A stretch of DNA of 64,000 bases from Tyto alba (Eukaryota > Chordata > Aves > Strigiformes > Tytonidae). The notes beneath the pieces were generated by a model. That model did no database searches and was not told the origin of the DNA. It worked only from the letters and a program-made list of their open reading frames with translations. Shown here piece after piece: positions 51,108 through 63,280 of the stretch. Position 1 is the first letter of the stretch. The number at the start of each line of letters is the position of its first letter. Where the stretch lies: contig NW_024881330.1 in NCBI RefSeq assembly GCF_018691265.1, positions 13,040,386 to 13,104,385 of the forward strand, read 5' to 3'. The position numbers were made by a program, and so were the translations under genes.

Positions 51108-54100
51108 ATATCATTTTCTATTGGCATGGGGAGAGCAAAACTGACAGAAATACAATGTAGTATGACACCTGCTCATTTAAGCAACATGGAGTATGAACCA
51201 AACAAGACATTGCTTTATGACTGAGAAATTGGGCAAAATGAAATCTGCAGGGTTTTTTTTTTTCAACTACAGAAAAGAAAGAAACAGGATTTATACGTCA
51301 GCCTTGCTCAGCTGAAGTGTTGCCATCATGGGGTTATTGCTTCATTTAGTGAGTGATGGGACATGAACAACTTCTTCCACCATTTCCCATGAGAAAGGAT
51401 AGTCCTGACTGAATCATTAACTCCAGGGATAATTTTATGGTGAGAGGTGCATTTAACATGTCTCCTTCTCCCTGTCACATGCCTTGCTGTGGCTTAGGGA
51501 ATGCACCGTTCTTATTTACCCCTGTGGCGTTTGTGTAATATGATTCATGCATCACACTGAGAGTTTAGGAGTTGAGCTCAGGACTAGGGCTTCAGAGATG
51601 GGGTAAGTGACTTGAGTTCTGGTGATGGGATGCTGCATGCTGCCAATTTCTTTCATAGACCTTGCTCACTCATCTTTAAGACTCTTCCATGGTGTCCCAC
51701 TTCCAGGAGTTGTTTGATGCAATATCCCATTTCTTCCTTAAAAGTTCTTTGTGTCTAACCCTTTAAATCTGAATTAATATGTAGCTATATCCTTTCTAAT
51801 ATCCACTTCTTAAAATTTCCTTCTAGAAAACATAGCACCCATTTTACAACCATTATGTGAATTTCTTCCACTAGTAGAAACTAGTTTCTCTTACACATTT
51901 CTCTTCCAGCTTCTGGAATACTTTCATGCTGCATTGACACAGATAAAGAAACTGCAGTACTTTGTAGAAAACATGAAAAAATATGAATCTTATTAAACAA
52001 AAGAATACATTTAAACAGGAACAGACTGTTCAAAAAAAGCTTCACTGGCTATGGTTATTTGAGGTACAGTCTCACACAGTGGAATGCTGGTGTAGCTCTA
52101 CTGGGTTTACATCTAATTTACTTTGGATGGAGTTATGTTACAGAAATCAAAATAACTGAGTGGAATTTTAAATAGATTCAACAATCTTCCATTGACCAAA
52201 ATCTGATCTAGAATTACTCTTAACTAAGTCCTTCATTTATTTTCATTCACCGCTCATCGGGTAGCGGAATTACTGCCTTTTATTTCACCAGAATGAAGGG
52301 CCACAAAATAATTTATAACAATAATCCATCACAAGTCATCCACTATTAACACAAGTGAGATGATGAGTTTGCATTGGAGTCAGTCTTTGGGGGATATTGT
52401 TAGATGGTACATTCTGTGTCTGATCTACAAAGTTCACTTAAGAAGTTCATTTAGAGTTCACTTAAGATCTGAGGTCAGGGTAAGAGACAGAATTTAGGTG
52501 ACATGCAAATAAGACACATCTGCCCTTTACTTGGTTTTTGAAGCGTGCATATTCTCTCTGAATCCTTACAGGAGGTTTTATTTTTTTTGCTATCTCTTCT
52601 GCTCAGATTCTGGGTATAATAGTCTGTAAGGTTACTTTGCATATGATGATACACCACAGGAAAAAAGATTTAGAGGTGCCCTGATAAAATAAGGCATCTT
52701 CCACAATTCAATGTGTTATTCACATCTGTCCTTGTGCCTTTATGCTCCCTAAGCACTTTTTAACTGAAGAGTTTTAAGAACAGCTTTATAGATCCACTGA
52801 GATTAGTGATGGGGATCATAAACAGTTTTCTCTAATCATTTTCTTCCTTCTCCTGAGCTGGCTGCAGTACATGCCTATGAAACATGGACAACAGAGTAAC
52901 AGACTGGACCTGCCTGACTCCCCCACCTTTCCCCAAGCAATACAGCTTGGCAGGTCACACCAGGCTGATTATTAAGGTGACTTTTACAATTAGCCTACAA
53001 GGCCCCTGAGGTTTCCCTGCTGCCCTGTTCAACATGGATGAGGTCTCAGCTGGAGCACTTGGGTCCATTCAGAGGCAGTGACACAGAAACATTAAAAATT
53101 TATTGAAATTAACATCAGGTTCCTATAAGACAGAAAGGAGTAATCCCCATTTCCATCCCATGATGGGCAGGATAATAAGTAATCAAGGAAACATGGAACA
53201 AGGTATGGGATTGGAGAACAGAAAACACTTGTTATGAGATCAGTAGATGAGGAATGACCTACCTGCCTACTCTGAAGGCAAGATTCTTCTAATCCTATAA
53301 TTTGCCTTATAAATACATCTCCCATCATTTGTAATTTTTCTCAGTTGTAACTGTTTGAGCTGAAATTTTCCAGCCTGGGAAATCCCTGGACCTGGGCTTT
53401 AGTGAATCTTTCAGCCCAACCAGTGACAAAGCTTCGGTTTCCACCACTCCTCTTGGCTGCATTGCTGACTTGGACTGGAAGGATCGGGTTTGGGAAAACT
53501 GCAGTCTTTGCTGTCCTCAATCAGCCAATCCAAATTGGAGGAGCTACTTTTTTTTAAAAAAAAAAACAAACCTCTGTTTGTACATACCAAGTAGAGACAT
53601 TTGTATTTTGTGGTTATTAAACAGAAAGACTCTGCATTCAGGGAATCAAGCTCAGCACCTAATGGCTCTTGAAATAAGTGATATTTGATCAAGTGTTGGA
53701 GAAGTTCCTTCTATTGCTACTTTTCACAGTATGTGGAAGTCTCACAAAATGCCTTTAATATCTCACATGCAACTTTTTTTTTTTCCCCTGTAAACTAACT
53801 GAAAAGGTGATGCAAATGTGGCTATCTCTCCAAGAACTGGTATAGGACCTATCTCAGTCACTTATCTTTACTAACTTTAAACACTCTCCTGAAATTTGTA
53901 AACTGAGATGGAGCACAAGCTTTTGCTGTCTGTTTGATGTCAGTCTGTCAGGGTCACTAGATCAGCTACTTTTGTTGCTGTAGTGCTGTACAAACCTCCT
54001 GCACATTCACCCTGCTGACACTTTCAGGGGGAAAGGGCCATTCAGATCCTGTTAGCCGTTCTGAACAGGATCTGCTCCATGGTGCCATTCATGAAACCAA

Positions 54101-55949
54101 CAACCAGTTTTTGGGATGGTTTCATGATGAAATGGGCTTATTTTCAAACACCTATTTGCAGCACAGTGTGATTCCTCATCTAGTTAGGTTTAGTAATAGT
54201 AATTAGCAGATTAGAAGAGCATACTTGATTTCTGAAGTCTCTGCAATGATTTTCCTGCTGATTACTTGAAGAACAGCAATGCCCTGAACCCCAGGCAGGA
54301 GTGCAAGAAATGTCTATATAAGAACATTTATGAAAATGCGACAATGATATCACCATTTGAAAAAAATAAACGGATATCTCATATTCTCCAAAAGAGATTG
54401 CTAGATAAATGCTGTGATTATAGCAGGATAATGGTATTTTCACTTGGTCAAATATGGAGGTGAGATAGTTCCTCCTTTCTTCATGATTGTCTCAGATAGG
54501 ATCATGGCCCAGCATTGGCTGAGATGAGGCAATGCTGTCCATGTGAGGAGACAGAGATACCTGCTGGGGCAGTCATGCTGGGCTTGGGCTGTAATCTCAG
54601 CAGGATCAAAACACAGAAAACAAACCCTGAGGCAGGAAAGACCAGAGTGCTTTTGGAGAATGCCTTGCATAAATCTTTCCATTCCCTCAGCCAAGTGAGG
54701 TATGTGACAAGATCAGGTGAAGAGAGAAGGGTGCCTGGAGCTGGAAGCTGTCTCTCAGCTGCTGGAGAGGGACTTTTGTCTATGAGCTAGCACCAAGGAA
54801 AACCACCTAATGAACTGCCTTTAAAGCTCTGCAGGAGGTGTGCTGTCACTCGTCCTGAGTGGCAGGTCCCAGTGCTGCTACCTGTGCACACTTTTAATTT
54901 GCCTTGTTACTGCTGAACAGTCTTCTCACTTCCCCAAGAATTTTAACACCAGATAAGGCAGAAACAGCAGCATGGCAGGTTTATTTCTGCCAAGCCAAAG
55001 GATATGTAGCTGCACCTTAAGTAGGGGAAAAGATTACAGAAGAGAAAGGCAGAATAAAGGAACCCAACCTCAGATCCTACCTGTGCAGAAACATTCCTCC
55101 CTGGTAGTCACTGAGATGTCCTGAGGCTTTTCTCAGCTAGAGAGCTGAAAAGAGTTCAGGCATCGCCATCCACCTCCCTGCATGCTGCTGTTCAGTGTTG
55201 AACCCTAAAGGGGTTCGACCCCTGAGGTCTTAGCCCTGACCAAACACCTTCCCCATCCCTCTCAGGGTAGCTGTGTCTGAGCTCTCTCTTGCTCCTTTTA
55301 TCTGTGATGGGCCTCCTTTCCCAGCTGTATTTGTCTTTCTCTTGTTGGTCCTTCCCTGTGATAGGAAGGCAGCCTCAGTGGCTCAGACTGTTGTTATATG
55401 GGATGGAGACCATTCGCTTTCCCCTGTCATGTCTTTTGGAGACAGGCTTGGAGGTATAGCATGCAAATGTAACAGGAGCTGTCTTGTCCTTCCAGCTTGC
55501 CTTTCAGTTCTAGAGTCTTCGTTGACTGGGACCTTCCTTCTGCTGTAATGAATCACACATTCTAAGATGTATTTATTGTACGTACACGTGGGCAACCCAC
55601 GGTCCTACTGAGCTTTATCTCTCATCAGGGACTGAGAGCTGCATCATTAATGCAGAGGATGGAGTTGTTCAAACTGTTCAATCCCACGCCTGCCCACACA
55701 CCTCTCACAGAGGGCTCGCTGGGAAGTCAGTATTTATTTATTTATTGTGCTGTGGGGTATGGAGGAAGCAGATGAAGGGTTTTTCATTACTTTGGTCACT
55801 AACTGGGAGCAAAACATTTTCCTTGATTTAAATAACTATGAAGGGTTTTGTTGGCACACTTTCCAAGTGCCTCAAACTCTTGAAGGAGTTTTATTACCTT
55901 CCTGATGCAATGTCAGATTTTACAGATGGAAACAGATGTTGTAAGTATA
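51108..55949. other. Unique non-coding DNA
   Basis: No gene recognised. Homopolymer runs lie near 51250-51261, 53549-53567 (T then A) and 53775-53784. A perfect short hairpin is at 55209-55223, and a TTTA repeat at about 55730-55746. Confidence 0.55.
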
Positions 55950-56316
55950 AGTAATAAGGAGGCGAACAGCATCCTCAGTTGCATTGGAGGAGTGTTGCCA
56001 CGAGGCAGAGAGAGGTGATCCTTCCCCTCTGATCAATACAGGTGAGACATGTCTGGGTGCTTTACCCAGGGCCAGTCACCCAGAACAAGAGAGACATAGG
56101 CATGCTGGAGCAAATCCAGCAAAGAGCCATGAAGATGATTAGGGGACTAGAGCATCTCTCTGGAGCTGGGACTATCCAGCATGGGGAAGATAAGGCTTTG
56201 GGGATCTTATCCATGTCTATAAATACCTCATGGAGAGGGAATAAAGAAGATAGAGCTGGGTTCTTTTCAGTGGCATCCAGTGACAGGGCAAGACGCAAAG
56301 GGCACAATTGGAAATA
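55950..56316 (+). mobile_element. CR1 LINE fragment, plus strand
   Basis: Collinear CR1 ORF2-end words are visible: 'aacagcatcctcagttgcatt', 'gagagaggtgatccttcccctct', 'agcaaagagccatgaagatgattaggggact', 'gggatcttatccatgtctataaatacct' and 'cagtgacagggcaagacgcaaagggcaca' (all cited as short blocks). The match fades at about 56316, before the usual CR1 tail, and the frame has indels. It belongs to a different CR1 subfamily from the 37821 and 45414 copies, judging by the 'ttaggggactggagcatctct'-type block. Confidence 0.85.
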
Positions 56317-59300
56317 CAGTAACCATTTCATTATTTTACAAGGTCTCCCAGTTCCAGCACAGGGACTATTTGCCTCTGCATCCCCATAAGAATAAATATG
56401 CTGAAAAAGACAAGTCAAAGCCATGGCCATGTACCTGTTCATAAAAAACAAGGTGAAGAAAAACCTCAGTGTGAACATATCAGTTCCCAAGAAAGGAGAT
56501 GTTAATCACAGTTTAAAGTCTGCTTCAAAGGGACCAGAAACAGCTGCTTAATGAGGGCACGTAGAATCCACTGTGAACAGTGAGAGATGTCAGCAAGAAG
56601 GACACTGAGGTCCCTCCAAAGTTGGCTGTTCCTCCTGTGTTGGAAACAACTCATCCCTATGCAGTGATTAGAGAATGCCCCTTCTTGAAAAAACTATGTC
56701 CCACCAGCAAATTTCTCCTTTTCTTAAAAAATTAGGTCACAAAAAGTGGAAGTCCATATATCAAGTATGCTCCCTTAAATCACTGACCACCCAGAAATCT
56801 TATCTCTATTCCCTGTGCCCACCTCAGGCAGGCAGCTCACTGGGAATATCCTTTCCCAACCTTAAAAATTCTCAGCCTTTAAATGATCTTGCAGATACAA
56901 GTGTAACCATACAGACTTGATATAGTTTTTAATCTGGTTCCACTAAGGATAAAGCAGCCACTTTCATTCCCAGTATCCACATTGGGGCATTGAGCACAGC
57001 CTACCATCCTAGCTACGTCCTCTTCAGCTCCTCAGAGTGGATGTAAGTCTTCTCCAAAGACAATATGATACAAACACACACACACACATGCCTGCTAAGG
57101 TATGCTGTTATATAAAGATTTAAAGAATATCTTCCTAAAATCCAAATTCTTCCTAGCTGTTCTCTCAAAAAAATAAGGAAACTTACAAAACTTCTGCCAA
57201 ATATGAACCTGGGAATTAAAATTCATATATTATTGCATACCAGAAATCAGTGGTTCTGTACCAATACTGCTTTTACAGCACAGAATTCTCTTCTCCCTAA
57301 TAACCTCTCTGTCCTCCATATTTTCTACACTATCTTGCCTTCTCTTTCTGCAGGTGGTACCTACCTCAGCACATTTCTCTCCATCCTATTAATATCTTTC
57401 CACTTCAGAGGTACTGACCACATTTCCTTAAGCGATGGTCTGATACACAGCTCATCAAACTGTGACAACTTTTCTCTGCTGTTACATGCATGTGAACCTT
57501 CCTACTTCTATTGCAGGTCTGAAGAAGGTTTTGTGTACCCCAAAACTTGCCTGATTCTTACCTTTGCACTGGTTGATCTAAAAAGAGATGGTGTCTTAAT
57601 TTATATATCTTGTCTTGACTTAATAATTTTTATATTCTTTATTTTTTAAAGAAATGTTTACATTTTTTACATTTCATTTAGGATGCCAGAATGACTGAGC
57701 TCAGTGCTGCAGTATGCAGTATAAGGGGTGACACATTTACATCACCAACGTCCTCATTAGGCCAGGTGGATTTAGAGTCCCTGCAGTGTGGTAACTGCAG
57801 CGGCATAACAGCTTTTCTGCTAAAGGACTTACTCAAAAAAATATAACTGCCTATAGCTATGAATTACTTATTCCACAAACAGGAAATGAGGAAAAAGGAA
57901 CAGATGGTAATACTCTGCATAGGTGATTTGAATTTTGCCCTTTAATGAAACCACTTTATGCTTTACCAATTGGGTTATGGCAAAATCATATATAAACTTC
58001 TAGGGAGTTATGATGAGATGACAGACTTCTGGCATGAGTCTGCTCCATTTCAGTCAACAAAAAGAGGTGATCAGTTAAAGCACAACACACGTTATGGATA
58101 AAAATAGACATCCCAATAGAAATGTAGTGAAAATTGTAGATGTGGTAGAATCTTCTCCATCTCATTCATTTGGTCATATTCTTCATTTTTATTATTTTTC
58201 AAACTGATATGCTACCCATTCTTTTGCCACAACTGAGAAATTATTTAATTAGACTCCTTTGTAGCTTTTGCAATAAAAAGACTGAAATCACCAAAATAGT
58301 GAGGCAGTAGGTTTTCCTGTTGGCCCAGCCTTGTTGTACCGAACTCTCTGGTTGTTAACGCAGCTCCATCTCATAAACAGAATGATGTGATTGCTAGGTC
58401 TATTGAAAAAGCTTGTTCTGGGTCCCTGCTGCAAAGCAATCTGAACTCAGGAGATCTCTCTCTCCCCTGTCACTCTGAATCTCTCTAGTGTGTGCTGTAC
58501 GATCATTTCTTCCAGAATTGAAATGCTCTTGACTAGAAGGTTTCAATTCTGCAGCCGCTGACTGCTAAAAATGCTTTTGTTGCATCACCTTCCTCATCTC
58601 AGCACGCCACTTAAGGTGTTATTTGCAGTAATAGCTCACATCCAGGCTCAGAGAAACATCTGTAGATCTGCTGAGAATGGGCTGGTGAGGTCCTCACACC
58701 AGGTGCTGCATGGGGGACGGTGGGGTTAGCACAAGCAGCTGACTGTCCTGCTTCTGCTCTGCTTCACAGTGCCTGTGCCACTGTACCAATGCAGATGGGA
58801 CATCTGATGTTGGTCCTGCCTTGATGTCTCCATGGTGATGTTCCTACATGCCACCTGCTGCTTCAGAATTGCACCTGGTGATCTTAGATGGGGAAAAGTG
58901 ATCTCCAGGGCTGCAGCCACAATGCAGGAGTTTAGAGAAGCATTTTTTTTTTGAGAGGCTTGTTTGTTTTTTTCCCCCAGTCCTCATCTTGAATATTTCA
59001 CAACAAAATTCTGAAAATGTGGAATTCTGAAGCTACTAAGTTTGTTTATAACAGAGCATTTGATTACACTAGCTCTTTCTTTACTGTGTGTTCCATTTCC
59101 TCCAACAGGCAAAACTATCACACATGTATTTGATGAGAGGCAGCAGAGGTGTTTTCCAAAGCTTTCAGCAGACAACTTTCAGCCTGTTGACTGTTTGAAG
59201 ACTAGCAATCTCTAGCCCTGCACACATCAGAAGTTAAATTCCCACTGTATTTAGCAAGAGCAGAACTGCTTCCCCATGTGATGCTTTGCTACTCCAGCCG

Positions 59301-61893
59301 CTGAATGCTGGCAGAGAGTCATTTCAGATTAATCTTTAAACTGTACCAGGGATGATTGACCACAAAAACCATTGTCTGTTCAGTAATTAGTTGAGCATGA
59401 ACGCTCTGGCATACCAATGTTTCAGGAGCTCTGCTCTGATGGTGGGTCTTGCACTGAGAGCTTTGCAAGGTGTGAGCAGGACACGCACCAGCTGCGTGCA
59501 GACCAGCAGGTGACTTGCAACTGCACATGCCATTTGGAGCAGCACTCAGTTTTCTTTCCTTTCAGTGATGTATGTGGTAGCATGTAAAACCAACCCACAA
59601 GAATTCCTGTGTAAAAGTCCTTACAACGCTGGGATGAAATGTATTTTGATGGATTAAAAAAATGAGATCACAGTCATTCATATTCATAAATCAAGAGCCC
59701 AGTGAAAACCCTGAGTTAATATAATTATAAGCAGTGTAATCAAAGAGCTCTCACATATGAAGTACTTGCAATCTGTCCCAGGTTAAAATAACATATTTCA
59801 CTGAAAAATTTGCCTTGCCCCCTCAAAAGCACCGACAAAACAATACTGCCTGTTTTTCTGAGACAGGGATCAATTTATTTAACTCGGTTCCAAGAGAAAC
59901 TGACAGTGGTTTTGAATCAATCATAGCCTGTGAGAAACTTGCATAGAGATCTGCAAAAAGTACTGAAATGTCATTTGACCCAAAGAGCTGAAATGAGATC
60001 AGATCACGTAGGGGTGGGCTAGTGCTGTCAAACACTGATCCTGATCAGTGCTGAGGAGCCTCAGCAGCGTTGGAGCCTGTCCTCCATCACACATCCCACA
60101 GGGCACCTCGGTCCAGCTGGTAAGTCTGCTCCTGTCGTGCTCAAGCTGCTCTGAAACCTGGAGGTTGTAGGACCAGATGCGAAATTTGGAGCTGGTTCCT
60201 CCTCCACGTTCCTCCTGTGGGTTGGGATGCGCAGGAGCTGGGTTCCAGGTCTGGGTCTGATTTGTGCTGCCAAACCTTCTTGTAAAATATGCTTTCTTTA
60301 GTTTATTTCCACTTATTTCCAAGCAGGCTGCATGTTTCCTAGTCTCAAGGACTGCAGTGATGTGATCCACCTGCTTTTATCCTTTAATTTACAGCCAATA
60401 ACTGAAGAAAGTCAATAATACAGGCTCAGTAAATAACATGCTGTGGGTACTTTGCAGCACAGAAAGCAATGATGAGCCCAGGTGTGTGGGCTCTTCTGGT
60501 GGACCGTAGTGTGTCCACTTTTCATTGCTGGTGGAAAACGAGTTTGCTTCATCGGTATTTAAAATGAAAGAACACACAAGGTTGGTTTCTTCCAAAAAGG
60601 GAATTACTTGTCTGATCTTGCAGTACTGGGAAAGAGTGGCACAGGGGAAAAGAAATAGGCTTAGCCAATCACTTAGCAATGCTAATGGTTAATTAGCAGT
60701 GTGTGAAAGCTGATTTGGAAACCTTGTTGTCTTGTGATCAGGAACTGCAGGGAAAGCCTTGTGACCTTGAAGCATGCAGGGGAGAGGTCTGAAAGCAGGG
60801 AGTGACCTGAAAGTAATTAACGGGTAGGATTCATATCACATGCTCTGTTCATGCTTCATCCCTGTCAGATGGGAATTAACAAAGCAAGGTATGATCAACA
60901 GGGCTTGTTAAATATTACGACTTTTCTAAGACCTGACTCAAATAGTGAATTGATATTTTTCTCCGCAGTGTCAGTCCCCCATCCTTCCTGGGAGGTCCTC
61001 AGGATGCTCATGGTAACTCATGAGGAACTTCCTCACATGGGGAGCAAAATGAATGGGAGTAAATTCAGAGTCAAACCTGTCACTTTTTGTGAAGCTATTG
61101 AAATGTGAGTGATGGTAGCAGTCAGTGTTTAGTTTTGTGTGCAGCAAGATAATTTTCTTGCCATGAATAAATTAGCATATTTGAATACTAACCAAGTGGA
61201 ACAACCTTTCAGGCAAATGTCACACCTTTTTTATTCTGTTTCTAAAAAAGGTTTTGTGCCTGGCATAAGCAGTGGAGTGTCTGGGGTCTGACACAAGCCC
61301 AGATGCCACAGGGAATTCAGTCCACACCCCAGTGACTACAGATGCAAGTACAGGTGCAGCTTCTCTTTTTGGATCCAATGGGAAGAACACCTCAGATAAC
61401 CTTACACCTGCTTGAAATAATTTTCCTGATGTAGTAAGAAACATCTTTGGCAAGGAGGTGTTCAGCTGCTCAGCATCTCACAGTCTGGAGTATGTTTGTG
61501 GTATAGGCCCCCAAGTATTGATGCAAGAACTCCGCCTGGATCATTCCCCTCATATGGCTCTGTGCACAGCTCTGCCACCATCCTTGCCTGCTACTGCTGG
61601 GCAGACTACTGGCTTCGATGGCTCATGGTTTGTGCTGGTACAGCAACCCCAGGTTCTCGTTCGTTTATGTTATGTTCTTCCCTGTTCTCAAATCCAGTTG
61701 ACTTCTCAAACCACTAAATGGAAATGGAAACACTAAATCCAATCTATAAAATTTCAGCCCCAAAATCAGAGGTGATTTGGGGGAAAGTGAGGTTCTTGGA
61801 AATAAAGACGCTTTGTCTCTTGAACCACGGGTCTGCAAGGGCTCTACAGCCACTGGAATTCTAGTGATACAGGGCCTAGATAGGAACAGGGGA
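56317..61893. other. Unique non-coding DNA before the provirus
   Basis: No gene recognised. A short CA repeat lies at 57071-57088. The 148-codon frame at 57203-57649 is AT-rich, hydrophobic and has no known motif. A mildly CpG-enriched patch lies at 60010-60260 without a recognisable exon. Confidence 0.55.
57071..57088. repeat. Short (CA)n microsatellite
   Basis: About seven CA units; short and probably not very variable. Confidence 0.8.
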
Positions 61894-62336
61894 TGTAAGG
61901 GTTAATATGGGAATAGCAAGAAGGGGATGACAAGGGAAATAGTTAATAGATAAGAGTTTGCTTAGATTGCACAAGATAGATAGTGCTGTGTTTGTGTTGC
62001 TCGACCACTATCTCCTGTTTAAGTAAAAAGCCTCCTCCACCCCTGAGTAAGTGAAGATTACCCCACAACCGGCACAAACCTGCTCTGCGGGTCCAGGGGG
62101 TGACAGAGACTGCGCAGGAATTCGGGGTGAAAAGTTCAGCACTGAGGAAGAGGAGATACTTCCTCCCACGACCACCGCCCAGTCCTTCACGACCCCTGCC
62201 CAGGACCAAAGAAACTCACTGCGCAGACTCAACTGGGAGGAGATCATGGAAATGCTAATTTTAATACGAAGCGGGGATAGGTGATGCATATGTATAGGCG
62301 TATTGCGAAATATTATGAATATGTAATCATTTGCTC

Positions 62337-62343
62337 TATAAAT
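62337..62343 (+). promoter_or_regulatory. LTR TATA box
   Basis: TATAAAT lies about 70 bases before the poly(A) signal, a normal U3/R arrangement for a class I LTR. It would place the start of transcription near 62365. Confidence 0.7.
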
Positions 62344-62410
62344 CTAAGGCAACGGTGCCACATGGTAGCACACACATTAGGAGGAGCGATCCCCTGTGTG
62401 CCCAGCGCTG

Positions 62411-62416
62411 AATAAA
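62411..62416 (+). terminator. LTR poly(A) signal AATAAA
   Basis: A perfect AATAAA within R. In the 5' LTR it would normally be bypassed; the 3' LTR copy would end the transcript. Confidence 0.75.
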
Positions 62417-62471
62417 CATACCTACTTTACAATCTACCAGATTGTGGAGTCTGTTTTCCGCACGTCAGTTT

Positions 62472-62489
62472 TGGCGAGCCAGGCAGGAG
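62472..62489 (+). other. Retroviral primer binding site, tRNA-Arg type
   Basis: TGGCGAGCCAGGCAGGAG starts four bases after the LTR end. From memory of the vertebrate tRNA-Arg (anticodon ACG) 3' end, the perfect complement would be TGGCGAGCCAGCCAGGAG, a 17 of 18 match. Host tRNA-Arg would thus prime minus-strand DNA synthesis. Confidence 0.75.
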
Positions 62490-62650
62490 ACTCTCTGCTC
62501 GACTACGGGATCGACTGCGGGGCGGACTCTCCCAGGCGCGCCCCGAGCACTTTCCTCGGAGGAGCCTCCGCTACCAGCCGCTCACCGTGGGGGGCAGACA
62601 AGGACTTCCTGAAGCCGCGGACTAAACGGTATGTTCAAGGATAGGAGCCT

Positions 62651-62656
62651 GTAAGT
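62651..62656 (+). other. Candidate leader splice donor
   Basis: GTAAGT after AGGAGCCT, in the leader between the primer site and gag, where class I retroviruses place the donor for spliced env RNA. A second full GTAAGT lies at 63130-63135, nearer gag. Which one was used cannot be told. Confidence 0.45.
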
Positions 62657-62748
62657 CGTACGCGTGGCTGGGGCAGCTGGTAAATCGCTCAGAGACGTCT
62701 GGCGTGCAGCTAAGCCGGGTAGGTGCACCGAAAAGGCGCGAATTCGTG

Positions 62749-63010
62749 CGGGTTAGGGGAGTCTAGAGGGCAATTATATTTTGCCGCAGACCGATAGAGC
62801 GGTCGCTGGCTCCATTCGGGTTAGGGGAGTCTAGAAGGCAATTATATTTTGCCGCAGACCGATAGAGCGGTCGCTGGCTCCAAATTGAAAGGCCTTTGTT
62901 TTGTTGTGTTTTCTTCTGTTTTGTTGTGTTCTGTTTGTCGTGCGGGTTAGGGGAGTCTGGGGGCAATTATATCTTGCCACAGACCGATAGAGCGGTCACT
63001 GGCTCCAATT
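62749..63010 (+). repeat. 68-bp leader repeat, three copies
   Basis: Units start with CGGGTTAGGGGAGTCT at 62749, 62817 and 62943. The first two are directly adjacent (period 68); a T/G-rich spacer of about 58 bases separates the third. Each unit continues with GCAATTATAT and then a stem-loop. Copies 1 and 2 are almost identical, and copy 3 differs by scattered changes. A fourth, partial copy keeps only the stem-loop (63020-63046). Confidence 0.92.
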
Positions 63011-63046
63011 GGGGGGGGACCTGTTGGCCGATAGGGCGGCCACAGG
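62783..63046 (+). other. Array of four related leader stem-loops (candidate RNA structure)
   Basis: Stem GACCG / CGGTC with loop ATAGAG occurs at 62789-62804, 62857-62872 and 62982-62997. Outer GCC/GGC pairing extends each hairpin to 62783-62810, 62851-62878 and 62976-63003. A fourth hairpin, TGGCCG / CGGCCA with loop ATAGGG, is at 63025-63042, extended by CCTG/CAGG. Where copies differ, pairing is kept: an A-T pair becomes G-C in copy 4, and a G-T wobble becomes A-T in copy 3. The position between primer site and gag is where retroviral packaging and dimer-linkage structures lie, so such a role is inferred, not shown. Confidence 0.7.
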
Positions 63047-63110
63047 CAAGAGTGAATGAAAAGGCGTTTTGTTTTGTTTTGTAGTGTTTTGTTTTGTTGT
63101 GTTCTGTTTT
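62890..63110 (+). repeat. TTTTG/TTGTG-rich spacers in the leader
   Basis: Two T/G-only stretches (about 62896-62938 and 63065-63108) are built from TTTTG and TTGTG words. One separates repeat copies 2 and 3; the other lies between the hairpin array and the 32-bp repeats. They look like slippage products. Confidence 0.8.
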
Positions 63111-63160
63111 AACTTCAGATGAAAGTGCTGTAAGTATGTGGACGTCCGTGAGAATGGGAG

Positions 63161-63252
63161 ATTGTGAGTGATTGCTGTGTGGTGATCATAAGATTGTGAG
63201 TGATTGCTGTGTGGTGATCATAAGATTGTGAGTGATTGCTGTGTGGTGATCG
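63161..63252 (+). repeat. 32-bp tandem repeat, three copies, just upstream of gag
   Basis: Units begin ATTGTGAGTGATTGCTGTGT at 63161, 63193 and 63225. The first two are identical, and the third differs only at its end (GATCG instead of GATCA). The near identity indicates a recent expansion relative to the decay seen in gag. The last unit ends 28 bases before the gag ATG. Confidence 0.93.
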
Positions 63253-63280
63253 TGTTAAGCGAGTGTTTTACAGAAACAAG

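Larger units (their letters stand above)
61894..62467 (+). mobile_element. 5' LTR of the class I provirus
   Basis: The LTR is placed from TGTAAGGGTTAATATGG to CCGCACGTCA, immediately upstream of the primer binding site. The start is inferred from the TG and from similarity to the relic LTR at 36518; it could be off by some tens of bases (another TGAC lies at about 61928). A TATAAAT box is at 62337-62343 and AATAAA at 62411-62416. U5 would be the roughly 40 bases up to 62467. The relic LTR at 35968-36518 has the same layout in more diverged form. Confidence 0.85.

Noticed and set aside
55201..55230. tRNA-like GGTTCGA word
   Set aside because: No acceptor stem, D-arm or anticodon arm around it; not a tRNA gene.
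57203..57649. 148-codon open frame on the plus strand
   Set aside because: AT-rich, hydrophobic composition, no recognisable domain, no splice or promoter context; chance in low-GC DNA is enough to explain it.
60110..60130. Micro-exon-like acceptor and GTAAGT donor 18 bases apart
   Set aside because: Far too short to support an exon without transcript data, and no flanking exon seen.
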